Positions 18,601 through 25,390 are shown, counted from the first letter of the stretch. The stretch is 34,012 nt of DNA from Bacteroidaceae bacterium (GCA_017645655.1 JAGCNZ010000130.1:1-34012); one strand, 5' to 3'. Made by a program: numbers and translations. Notes: generated by a model from the sequence alone, not told the origin.

Positions 18601-18919
18601 TAGCATTGGCTGCAAAGAAGGCATCCCAAGCAGAGTCGTTTGCCACGAAGACTGTCTTAGAACCGGTTCGGTTCAGCACATCAGTCAGCGAACGAACACC
18701 CTCGGGATTAACGTCCTTGTCAGCCAGCAATTTCAGATAGGTTCTGAAATTACCTTTCTGCTCCAGGCTTTCATAAATGCTTGAGTTGAGCCAACTGGGC
18801 TTTTCGTCGTCCAGAACGAACTCATCCTTACAAGCATACATCAGCCCGCAAGCCGCTAACAGACATACCAAACGTGAGGAATGTCTGCTCCATTTGCTTA
18901 AACGGTTTGTCATACGCAT
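15665..18919 (-). CDS. Large fasciclin (FAS1)-repeat surface lipoprotein, 1084 aa
   Basis: This is the first gene of the operon. The signal LVCLLAACGLMYAC marks a lipoprotein with lipid Cys30. Four FAS1 units are recognisable by their hallmark strand-helix motif: TVFVANDSAWDAFF (about 89-102), AIFVPSDEELWHYF (about 418-431), FTFLLPSDNALAYY (about 583-596) and TIFVPTNDAVMTAI (about 861-874). Each is followed further on by a partner motif such as NGVVYVMG. The units are expanded by long insertions, so the domains are larger than the usual 130-150 residues. ATG codons at 18919 and 18913 are both possible starts; either keeps the lipobox. The gene is 12 nt upstream of SusC. It is likely a surface-exposed receptor or adhesin cooperating with the transporter; its partner is not known. 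Confidence 0.8.
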   Translation of the reverse strand: MRMTNRLSKWSRHSSRLVCLLAACGLMYACKDEFVLDDEKPSWLNSSIYESLEQKGNFRTYLKLLADKDVNPEGVRSLTDVLNRTGSKTVFVANDSAWDAFFAANAKLPEANPWHYATSYENLSQAQKKLLIHTSMLNNAIVMENLASSQSSGTSSPTRGEYMRRYTDVEATDSITFLPSVSEDPAGDNLPYSYSVTEKDYWARFRASNGGHGIYLAIDSTLPMMLHFTSEHMSRNTVKDEDFALFMGRERNTSDVHIYDALLKEKDGVCENGYVNVTEKPLCPLTNMAEVIRTNGKTNIFSHILDRFSAPFYCARITEAYRVLHPDFPAEDSIFTKRYFSNNNFSVKAGYVRPNADNEIPKFEPGPKGTYQKYDPYLVAVKQDDIDKDLKDRIPALKFDPGWNGYYDEVDVRKDMAAIFVPSDEELWHYFTKGSGQRLLKVYYAKEGDPDAIEWVPPTEGDYEGLYRQIDCIPLGTIDKLVYNLQQRTFVGSVPSKWSKLTDDAMEPLFENVEDAINQLDTALICSNGVVYVMGCTPVPADYRSVTAPAFISRSNKIMKSAIYDDYMNLNYYAYLKAMQSRFTFLLPSDNALAYYYDPASMKSRTPRAVKFSFVGGSFPVKLQFYNYYCPYNKDKGTIGTISTQPIPGTSLYTNDEVKNRLKDILESHTIVHDGTNPMSHTGNGNTSLPSQEYYGIPTSDPLPEYYLSKNGNAIKVVRDEEDNVIALKGGFQLENERQGIESETPGVLSCHVVEPNETDNGYTFVLDAPLVPTYRSVYSHFTNDEDRAGKVDGVGGETPYSNFYDLCTADGYETEIIGCGLVDANLTKTQREAGLKKFKIFIDDKGLDYNVQFFNNYRYTIFVPTNDAVMTAIEDGLPTWEDIREDFRTHCKPVMVENEDGTEWVVKYDADGEIEYTDSLQTYEDSVRIAAKITYLTNFVRYHFADNSVFADRTVLAPNEMVTSSYDKELELFCKLHVDRVPNGDGTDLRVCDDVTWKKNGNSMGATPFVTVGEKNVLARDISCSSTPVDVAMKGITINSSSAAVIHSIDGYLNHTEVIDGRHDKTWESTIRAKRYLQRYAIR

Positions 18920-18992
18920 TGTTTTATTTAGTTTTATGTTGTTTTTCGCGTTTTTCCAACTCTTTTTGCGTCGTTATACGCACTGAACTGAG

Positions 18993-19000
18993 CAAATTTA
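18993..19000 (-). promoter_or_regulatory. -7 box of the FAS1-SusCD operon
   Basis: The minus strand reads TAAATTTG (TAnnTTTG). Predicted initiation near 18986 gives a leader of about 67 nt before the ATG at 18919. The leader contains a short hairpin, TGCGT (18967-18971) with ACGCA (18978-18982). The -33 element is not clear. Confidence 0.5.
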
Positions 19001-19050
19001 CGTTTTTTTTAACGAAATGCGACATATACATTAAGAAAACGCGTCCTTTT

Positions 19051-19146
19051 TAAGGTTATTTAACTAAATAAGGTTAATTTTATTCAATCGGAAATGGTTT
19101 TTCGGGTTTTTTCGGGGTGAGTTGTGCACTAAAAATGTTCACAACT
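19051..19146. promoter_or_regulatory. Candidate operators upstream of the FAS1-SusCD promoter
   Basis: Two elements lie upstream of the TAAATTTG box. TAAGGTTA is repeated directly at 19051-19058 and 19069-19076. A 27-bp dyad at 19120-19146 pairs AGTTGTGCAC with GTTCACAACT across TAAAAAT with one mismatch. No regulator gene is linked, so these are only candidates for binding sites. The dyad lacks the T-run expected of a terminator. Confidence 0.3.
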
Positions 19147-19365
19147 ACACTTATCGACATTATCGCCTCGAAATGGCACATCAATTAAACATAAAAGCTT
19201 CGGATTACGAAAAAGGACGGAGCAAGCATTGGAACGAGGAGGTCCAGAAAATTTCAGACAGGGTTCCAAAAGTATTGAAAGGGTTAAAGAAAATCGACTG
19301 AAGCAATTTTGAAAAAATCACGACATTAACATAGTGCATTGATGCTGCAAACGAGCAAAACGAAT

Positions 19366-19453
19366 AAGGCATTTGAGGTAGAGAAACAAAGAATTTGAGA
19401 TAGAAAAACGAGGCGTTTGAGGTAGAGGGACGAGGCATTTGTGAAAAAGGAAA
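19366..19453. repeat. 22-bp tandem array 4 (divergent unit)
   Basis: Four units start at 19366, 19388, 19410 and 19432, each exactly 22 bp. The consensus is RAGGCRTTTGAGG followed by TAGAGRRAC; the last unit is decayed (TTTGTGAAAAAGG). The core RTTTGA and the period match the CACGTG arrays, but CACGTG is absent. It lies beyond the terminator hairpin of the leftward protease gene, as arrays 1-3 do for their genes. No gene is seen in the surrounding 18920-19532 interval; the small open frame there looks like a by-product of the repeats. Confidence 0.8.
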
Positions 19454-19469
19454 GGGTGTATGAAGAAAG

Positions 19470-19506
19470 AAACGGGGTGATGCAGAAGAGTTGCACAGCC
19501 CCGTTT
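19470..19506 (-). terminator. Probable terminator of the M6 protease gene
   Basis: AAACGGGG (19470-19477) pairs with CCCCGTTT (19499-19506). An inner TGCA pair (19481-19484 with 19491-19494) extends the stem. On the minus strand it is followed by a pyrimidine-rich TTTCTTTCTTC stretch. It lies 26 nt beyond the protease stop codon. Confidence 0.65.
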
Positions 19507-19532
19507 ACTTGTTCAGAACAGCCCGATTTGCA

Positions 19533-21821
19533 TCAGTGCGCTATGTGGATTTTACCATCCCTGAGGTAGACGCCGCGCCGAGGAACGCGATGGAGGCGAT
19601 GCCCCGACAGGTCGTAGATTGCGCTGTCTGACGTGTGACTTTCATTCACCTCATTTACTGGAGCTGCGATGTCAACGTCCAGCCAGTCTGTCCAATCCGA
19701 TGTTCCTTCATCACAGACGGCTTGAACGCGATAATAGTACATGTCCGACTCCAAGGGTTCGATGACGAAACTGGTTGTGGTCAGTCCCGTATAAGTCATA
19801 AGGCTGCTACCCGTTCCGCTCATATCCAAAATGTTTACATTATAGAGGTAAAAGCGCTTCTTTTTCTCCGTTGAAGCGAACTTGACTTTACACCCTGTGG
19901 GAACATCATCGAAGGTGCAACTGTAGGTGGCACTCTCGGCAGCAAGCTGAACCGTTTGAGTGCCGATGGTTTGGTTGCCGTCGAGCACAGAGACGACGAT
20001 GCTGCTGCCGTCCTGATTAAAATCTGCTGCGTCGAACTCCACGACGAGTGTGCCCGGTTCGTTCTGAATGGCGGGAGTGGTGATGTATCCGCACACCTGA
20101 GCGGAAGAGACACGCACCGACGCCTCGCCTGTGCCGAAGAGTCCTGATGCGCTCCAGCCCGTGGTTTGCATGTACCTGTCCAGTATGCTGTTACTGATGG
20201 TAGAGCCCACACCGACTTCGCTGCACTTGGAGAAATTTTCGGAAAGGCATGAGGCGGGAGCAGGTGCTCCACTCACCGCTTCCACTTGCAGCGTGTAGCT
20301 TGTGGCACCCTCGACAGGCATCCAGTTGGCAGTGAACGAGTTTGCCGAGATATTTGTCGGAGGTGCAAGGAAAGGTGTCGGCAGCACGATGAGTTCGCCA
20401 TAGACGAAGTTTATCTTGCCGTCGGGCGTCTCGGAGATGCTGTGAATGAGGTTCGAGTGGGTCTTTGGTCCGTTCTTCTCGGCGATGAACCACGTGAGTT
20501 GCGGCACTTCGCTCACGCCTTGCAGGCCGGGATAAGGGTCGCCAGCCTCATCGTTGGCAGAGATTTGATACTGGTATGTACCATCATCGTTTCTTTTAAG
20601 GATGCCGACCTGGCCGTCGGCAGGCAGGAAAGTCATGCGCTGATGGTCTTTATATATGTTGACGGCATTGTTTCTCCAAGCCGTCTGGTCGTAGTCGATG
20701 TGCCATACCATGAGGCCGTGACCGCGGTTGCCGGAGCCGAAGGTTGTCTGCTGACGGTTTTCCAGGATGTAGTATTCGTTGTCGTTACCGGTGTTTCGAA
20801 TGATGTAGGCAACGCCCTCGACGTTGATGGCCGGCATGTCTGTCACCTTGCAAGGCTCGGTGAGGGGAATGACGTCCATCCATCCGGCAGCCCAGCGTTC
20901 GTAGGCAGTATAGGGCGAAGGCACTTCGCCGATGTTTTGCGGCCCGTTGTAACTGCCGCCGTCGAGTAGGTCCCAGTTCTGCGCGGCAGTTCCTCCAGTG
21001 TATTCCGCGTCATAGAAGTCCGGGTAGCCGAGGCAATGACTGAACTCGTGACAGGCCGTCCCGATGCCTTCGAGTGTGGTGGAACTGACAAGTTCATTGG
21101 ATACCGCGTAAGTGTCAATGAGCACGTCATCCAGTCTTTGCTTGCCCGAGCCGTTGCCCCAGAGCCTTGCGCTCTCCAGACTCCATTCGTGCGGCCAGAT
21201 GTAGCCTGGTGTGTTGAACTTGGTTATGCCGGCATAGATGACATAGACCTGGTCCACGAATCCGTCGCCGTCCCAGTCGTAGTTGGCATAGTTGACTTCA
21301 GGATTGGCGAGTTGCAAGGCTTCGATAACCATTTCGGCAGCACGGTCGTCGAGGTTGCTGTTGGGTGGCGAGCCGTAGTACTCGCGAGTGTTGGAAAGGG
21401 TGAGTGGGCCGACGACATCGAAGTCGATGGTCAGCAAGCCGTAGCTCTGCTCGAAGAAATAGTCGCGCACGGAGCCTACGTGATTGTAGAGCGAGAAGCC
21501 CTGCTGGTTGAAGCGGTCATTCCATTGGCTGGCCGCGCCGTCTTTCAACTTGCCCTCAGCGTCGGAGAATTCCACGAGCAGCACGAGTCCCTTCTTCGTC
21601 TCGGCTTGTGTCTGAGCGCGCCATGGGCCCTGGCGATGGCGGAGTGCGATGTTGGCCTGGCGCATCTTCTCGAGGCGTGCCAACCTTCGTTCGTTGACTC
21701 CTGGCAGGCGGTGTGTGTGGTGATTGCTGCGCTGGGGAGTCTCCCTGACCAGAGGCTGTGCGCCGACGGAGAGGCCAGTAAGGAGCACGACAATCAGTAT
21801 GACGAGTTTTTTTCTAAACAT
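19533..21821 (-). CDS. Secreted M6-family zinc metalloprotease
   Basis: The product has 762 residues. A signal peptide (1-21, LLTGLSVGA) and an Arg-rich propeptide-like stretch (about 25-75, PQRSNHHTHRLPGVNERRLA) precede the catalytic domain (about 78-420). The zinc site is HEFSHCLGYPD (H258, E259, H262, D268), the M6/immune-inhibitor-A pattern HExxHxxGxxD. DWDGDGFVD (182-190) looks like a calcium loop. The later part has a fibronectin-III-like segment (NISANSFTANWMPVEGATSY), a jelly-roll-like region and a second FN3-like strand set. The tail IYDLSGHRLHRVPRRGVYLR is the short C-terminal motif common on secreted Prevotella proteins. It is probably an extracellular or surface endoprotease; the substrate is unknown. 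It is divergent from the kinase gene at 21908. Confidence 0.88.
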   Translation of the reverse strand: MFRKKLVILIVVLLTGLSVGAQPLVRETPQRSNHHTHRLPGVNERRLARLEKMRQANIALRHRQGPWRAQTQAETKKGLVLLVEFSDAEGKLKDGAASQWNDRFNQQGFSLYNHVGSVRDYFFEQSYGLLTIDFDVVGPLTLSNTREYYGSPPNSNLDDRAAEMVIEALQLANPEVNYANYDWDGDGFVDQVYVIYAGITKFNTPGYIWPHEWSLESARLWGNGSGKQRLDDVLIDTYAVSNELVSSTTLEGIGTACHEFSHCLGYPDFYDAEYTGGTAAQNWDLLDGGSYNGPQNIGEVPSPYTAYERWAAGWMDVIPLTEPCKVTDMPAINVEGVAYIIRNTGNDNEYYILENRQQTTFGSGNRGHGLMVWHIDYDQTAWRNNAVNIYKDHQRMTFLPADGQVGILKRNDDGTYQYQISANDEAGDPYPGLQGVSEVPQLTWFIAEKNGPKTHSNLIHSISETPDGKINFVYGELIVLPTPFLAPPTNISANSFTANWMPVEGATSYTLQVEAVSGAPAPASCLSENFSKCSEVGVGSTISNSILDRYMQTTGWSASGLFGTGEASVRVSSAQVCGYITTPAIQNEPGTLVVEFDAADFNQDGSSIVVSVLDGNQTIGTQTVQLAAESATYSCTFDDVPTGCKVKFASTEKKKRFYLYNVNILDMSGTGSSLMTYTGLTTTSFVIEPLESDMYYYRVQAVCDEGTSDWTDWLDVDIAAPVNEVNESHTSDSAIYDLSGHRLHRVPRRGVYLRDGKIHIAH

Positions 21822-21849
21822 ATTTAATATATCTTACGTGTTGCGAGGG

Positions 21850-21857
21850 CAAATATA
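21850..21857 (-). promoter_or_regulatory. -7 box of the M6 protease gene
   Basis: The minus strand reads TATATTTG, a TAnnTTTG match, placing initiation near 21843 and giving a leader of about 22 nt. No good TTG is visible at the -33 distance. It is back to back with the kinase promoter. Confidence 0.45.
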
Positions 21858-21867
21858 TAAAGAATTA

Positions 21868-21899
21868 TTTGATTTTTCAGCATAAAGGTCGTACCTTTG
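21868..21899 (+). promoter_or_regulatory. Promoter of the ThiD/PdxK-like kinase gene
   Basis: TTTG (21868-21871), a 20-nt spacer and TACCTTTG (21892-21899) fit the Bacteroidetes consensus fully. The usual start 6-8 nt downstream falls at about 21906, only 2 nt before the ATG at 21908, so the mRNA would be leaderless or nearly so. AAAGGT-CGT-ACCTTT (21884-21898) is a perfect dyad over the -7 box. Confidence 0.75.
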
Positions 21900-21907
21900 C
21901 GCCCTGA

Positions 21908-22675
21908 ATGGAGAAAAAAGTAAATACAGGCAAGGTTTTCCTGATTGCAGGAAGCGAACCATTGGGCAGCGCCGGTGTCCAGGCGGACATCAAGGCGATT
22001 ACGCGTTGCGAGGGCTGGGCTGCAGCCGCACTGACCTGCATTGTCGACGAGGACGTGCATCGCATCAAGGGCATCCACCACTTGCCCACCGACCTGATAG
22101 TCTCGCAGGCCGAGTCGTTCCTGAGCACCGTGGGAGCGGACTGCATCAAGACCGGCATCCTGCCCACCGAGGAAATCATCCGGGCCGTGGCCGGCGTGCT
22201 TCGACGCTACAACAAGCAACCCATCCTCATCGACCCGGTCATCGTGAATTTCGCGGGCGAGCAACTGGTCAGCGACGAAGCCATCTCGGCCTACAAAAAC
22301 GAGCTCTTCCCCCTCGCCACACTCATCACGCCGAACGTCCGCGAAGCCGAGTTCCTACTCGGGCACAGCATCAGCCAGCCGGAAAGCGACTTGAAGACGC
22401 TCGCCGGATGGGGTTGCAGCGTGCTGGTGAAAAGCGTGGACGAGGGAAAGTACCTCGTGGACTACCTCTACGACGCTGCCTCCGGAACGCTTACCCCCCA
22501 CCCTAAGAAGAAACTTGTGCTGGACGACCGCAACGGCACGGGCGACACCTTGGCCAGCGCCATCGCGACGCATCTGGCGAAAGGCGACGACCTGGCGACC
22601 GCCGTCATGCGCGCCGAAGCCTATATGAACTACTTCCTGGCGGGACCGCGCTACTATATCAGCGCCGACCTCTAA
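21908..22675 (+). CDS. ThiD/PdxK-like phosphomethylpyrimidine or pyridoxine kinase
   Basis: The product has 255 residues, the usual length for this ribokinase-superfamily group. It reads AGSEPLGSAGVQADIKA (about 14-30), the counterpart of the substrate-binding AGxDxxGGAGIQADLK motif of ThiD. It continues with KTGILPT (81-87), DPVIV (109-113), TPNVREAEFLLG (141-152) and the anion-hole motif NGTGD (209-213). ThiD phosphorylates hydroxymethylpyrimidine and its monophosphate for thiamine synthesis; relatives phosphorylate pyridoxine or pyridoxal. Two features are atypical: EPLGSAG in place of the glycine-rich DxxGGAG, and Asp in GTGD where many ThiD proteins have Cys. No thiamine gene is nearby, so the substrate is left open. 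The start codon is fixed by the promoter just upstream. Confidence 0.85.
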   Translation: MEKKVNTGKVFLIAGSEPLGSAGVQADIKAITRCEGWAAAALTCIVDEDVHRIKGIHHLPTDLIVSQAESFLSTVGADCIKTGILPTEEIIRAVAGVLRRYNKQPILIDPVIVNFAGEQLVSDEAISAYKNELFPLATLITPNVREAEFLLGHSISQPESDLKTLAGWGCSVLVKSVDEGKYLVDYLYDAASGTLTPHPKKKLVLDDRNGTGDTLASAIATHLAKGDDLATAVMRAEAYMNYFLAGPRYYISADL

Positions 22676-22695
22676 GGCCTGACAGAAACGCCCGG

Positions 22696-22810
22696 CGCAG
22701 GTAGACCTAAAACGCAACACGTGACGATTGAAATCTACCCACGTGATAAATTCATTTTACCCACGTGATATTTGAAATATTACACGTGATATTTTCATTT
22801 TACCCACGTG
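22696..22810. repeat. 22-bp tandem CACGTG array 2
   Basis: CACGTG begins at 22718, 22740, 22762, 22783 and 22805 (spacing 22, 22, 21, 22). A decayed leading unit (22696-22717) ends AAAACGCAA, much like the decayed leader of array 1 (AAAACGCAG). The 33 bases at 22762-22794 are identical to 1916-1948 of array 1. The last unit runs directly into the terminator hairpin. The array fills the space between the convergent kinase and Wzc-type genes, and its strand orientation is the same as in arrays 1 and 3. Confidence 0.9.
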
Positions 22811-22823
22811 ACGTTTACAAACA

Positions 22824-22855
22824 CAGCGTGCCATGTTTTTCAACACGGCACGCTG
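22824..22855. terminator. Bidirectional terminator hairpin between the kinase and Wzc-type genes
   Basis: CAGCGTGCC (22824-22832) pairs perfectly with GGCACGCTG (22847-22855) around a T-rich 14-nt loop. It lies 16 nt beyond the stop of the leftward Wzc-type gene. T-runs are weak on both sides, so its efficiency is uncertain. ACACGGCACG in the right arm also occurs at the right end of array 1. Confidence 0.65.
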
Positions 22856-22871
22856 CTCTTATAAATTTCCC

Positions 22872-25340
22872 TTATTTCTCAGTGTGTCCCAGGCCTTCCT
22901 GAGCACCGTACCGGCCATAGATGCCGTAGTGCCCATAGCGTCCCTTGCCTATGCCATACTTGCCGTAAGTGCCGTACTTGCCATACCTGCCATAGCCGTA
23001 ATAGTAGCCATACTTCTTCTTACGCATGTCGATAGCGTTGAGGACGAGGTTGACCTTGGGCAACTTGTTCTCCTCCTTGAAGCTGTTGATGAGGTCGAAG
23101 TTGCCACGCGGACTGTAGTCGGCACGGCACACGAAGAGGCTCATGTCGGCCACACGGCCGATAGAAAGCGTATCGCTCACCAGTCCGACAGGCGGCGTGT
23201 CGAGCAGCACATAGTCGTAGTGCTCCTTGAGAAGCTCAATGGCATGGTCGAGCTGCTCGCGCGAGATGAGTTCGCCCGGGTTGGGAGGAATGATGCCGGC
23301 GGGCAACACGTCGAGGTTGGCGTTGGCCACACCGTGGACAATCTGCGACTCGAGCGCTTCGTACGACCCGTCGTTGCCGGAGAGGAAGGTCGTGATGCCC
23401 TTCTTGTCGGCAGGGATATTAAACAGTTTGACGAGTCTCGGCTTGCGGATGTCGAGGCCAACAACAATGACCTTCTTGCCCATCAAGGCAAGCGACATCG
23501 CCAGGTTGGTGCAGACAAACGTCTTGCCCTCGCCAGGGATACAGCTGGAGCAAAGGATGACCTTCTCGTTCCCCTCGAGGATGAAGCGCAAGTTCGTGCG
23601 GAGGCCTCGGAAAGCCTCCTCCATCGAGTCGTTCGTATTCTCGCGGACCACGAGCGCTTTCTCGCCGTCTACCGTCTTGCCAGCCAGCGGAATGTCGGCC
23701 AGCACACTTATCTTCGTCAGCTTCTCCACATCTTCGCGTCCCTCGATACGATAGCGGAACAAGTCCTTCAAGAAGAAGAAAGCGATGGGCAAACCCAGGC
23801 CGAGCAACAAAGCAATGAGCCATATAATGTTACGCTTGGGCGACACCTGTCCCCTCAGCTGCGGAGAGTCAATGATGCGCGCCTTGGCTGCAGTACTTGC
23901 CAAGGAGATGTAGTTCTCCTCACGCTTCTGGAGAAGCATCAGGTAAAGGTTGGCCTTGATTTCCTGCTGACGGCTCATGTTCGTCAAAGCACGCTCCTGT
24001 GTCGGGGTGCTGCTGATGCGGCTGCTGTACATCGAGTACTGCCTGTCGGCGCTCGACTTCTGCGTCATCACGTCGTTGCGGATGGCATCGAGGCTCATCC
24101 TGATGGAGGGCCACATCTCCTCAAGCTGAGACGTAAGGTTCTTCACATAAGGATTGTCCTCGCTCGACGACTTGAGCAAACGGTTCCTCTGCAGGACAGC
24201 ATCGTTGTAGCGGGCAATAGTGGCATTCAGGCTGGCGTCGGCCAGACCCAGGTTAGCCGGGATGACCTGCATGGCGTTGGCAGGATTGTTCACATAATTG
24301 ACGAGCGCATTGATGAGGTTGAGCTGCGTCTCGAACTCCACCTGCTTCTTCTGGTACTCCGTCGTGCTTGAAAGCGCCGTCGTAGCATCATTGGCCAGAT
24401 TGATGAGTTCGTTGCTCTTCTTGTATTGCTCGAGCTCGCCTTCCGTCACGTCCAGCTCGCCACGAATATCGTCGATACGAGCCTTGATGAAGTCGCCGGT
24501 CTTCATGGCGACCTCGTTCTTGTCCTCGTTCGCGTCGTCGTTGTAGCACTTGAGCAACTCGTTCAGATAGTCAATCGAACGGCCGACCTGCGTATCGGTG
24601 AAGGACACCTGTGCCACGGTAGTGAACTTGCTTGTTGGTCCGGCAGAGAGTCGTCCTCTGTACATGCGAGCGGCAGTCTCGATGGGAAGGATGGTGGCAT
24701 AGAGCTTCTCGTCCTTCCACCTGCTGCCCGGGTTCTGCTGCAAGATGATGACACCCATCGGCGTGTTGATGCTGCCCGGCAACTTCTTGACGTCATGGTC
24801 GAAGGTTACAGGCTCGCTCTGTCCCGCCATTCGCACCTTGCCCGACACATGCAAGCCCTTGTCCGCCTTGGTCATCGCCAACTCGATAGGCGTCCTCAGC
24901 ACCGTAAGCTGATGCTGCGGCATATCCACGATGATGGGATTGTTCTGGTACTGCTCTATCTTCTGGACACGGCCCTCAATGGCATAGCTGACATAAAGCT
25001 TCAGCGACTTCACAACGCGACTGTTCACATTGGTACTGGTCAATATCTCAAGCTCGTTGTCGAAGCCGTTACTATTCGAGATGATACCCATATCCTCGAG
25101 ATTCATCTGACCACTCCTGGACCAGCGCTTGCCTTCCTCATCTTTAATCAGCACCTTCATTGCCGAAGTATAGACGGGCTTCGTGTAGCGAAGGTAACAA
25201 AAAGCTATGCCGAGTGCAATGATGGTGGACAACAAAATCCACTGCCAGTTAAGCACTATGATGGTCCATATCGCAGAAAGAGTAATACCACCAGACTCTT
25301 CTTCCTTCTGTAATTCCTCGTTCACAACGTAATCTGCCAT
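22872..25340 (-). CDS. Wzc-type exopolysaccharide co-polymerase and tyrosine autokinase
   Basis: The product has 822 residues. Membrane segments at about 24-50 and 504-524 flank a Wzz-type periplasmic region with a coiled-coil part (about 270-480, including SSTPTQERALTNMSRQQEIK, the GNVR-like segment). The cytoplasmic BY-kinase domain carries Walker A SSCIPGEGKT (598-607), Walker A' VIVVGLDIRKPR (624-635) and Walker B YVLLDTPP (710-717). The tail from about 776 has 13 tyrosines in YG-type steps (KYGYYYGYGRYGKYGTYGKY and on), the expected autophosphorylation cluster. Such proteins control chain length and export of capsule or exopolysaccharide with an outer-membrane Wza. The gene is divergent from a sugar-phosphotransferase gene that would start the same kind of polymer. 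No Wza-like gene is in the window. Confidence 0.92.
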   Translation of the reverse strand: MADYVVNEELQKEEESGGITLSAIWTIIVLNWQWILLSTIIALGIAFCYLRYTKPVYTSAMKVLIKDEEGKRWSRSGQMNLEDMGIISNSNGFDNELEILTSTNVNSRVVKSLKLYVSYAIEGRVQKIEQYQNNPIIVDMPQHQLTVLRTPIELAMTKADKGLHVSGKVRMAGQSEPVTFDHDVKKLPGSINTPMGVIILQQNPGSRWKDEKLYATILPIETAARMYRGRLSAGPTSKFTTVAQVSFTDTQVGRSIDYLNELLKCYNDDANEDKNEVAMKTGDFIKARIDDIRGELDVTEGELEQYKKSNELINLANDATTALSSTTEYQKKQVEFETQLNLINALVNYVNNPANAMQVIPANLGLADASLNATIARYNDAVLQRNRLLKSSSEDNPYVKNLTSQLEEMWPSIRMSLDAIRNDVMTQKSSADRQYSMYSSRISSTPTQERALTNMSRQQEIKANLYLMLLQKREENYISLASTAAKARIIDSPQLRGQVSPKRNIIWLIALLLGLGLPIAFFFLKDLFRYRIEGREDVEKLTKISVLADIPLAGKTVDGEKALVVRENTNDSMEEAFRGLRTNLRFILEGNEKVILCSSCIPGEGKTFVCTNLAMSLALMGKKVIVVGLDIRKPRLVKLFNIPADKKGITTFLSGNDGSYEALESQIVHGVANANLDVLPAGIIPPNPGELISREQLDHAIELLKEHYDYVLLDTPPVGLVSDTLSIGRVADMSLFVCRADYSPRGNFDLINSFKEENKLPKVNLVLNAIDMRKKKYGYYYGYGRYGKYGTYGKYGIGKGRYGHYGIYGRYGAQEGLGHTEK

Positions 25341-25390
25341 GTTTACTATAAGTTTGTGTTGTTATATCGCCTAATAATCCAATCAGCGTG

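Noticed and set aside
19120-19146. Second terminator after the protease gene
   Set aside because: The dyad lacks a following T-run on either strand and is far beyond a better hairpin at 19470-19506.
19205-19438. 77-codon minus-strand open frame
   Set aside because: It covers array 4 and AT-rich sequence; its composition follows the repeats and there is no promoter or domain.
22718-22810. Insertion sequence or transposon remnant
   Set aside because: No transposase, no target-site duplication and no long terminal inverted repeats are visible around any of the arrays.
22833-24371. 512-codon plus-strand open frame
   Set aside because: It is antisense to the Wzc-type kinase, starts within the terminator hairpin, and arises from the codon bias of the real gene.
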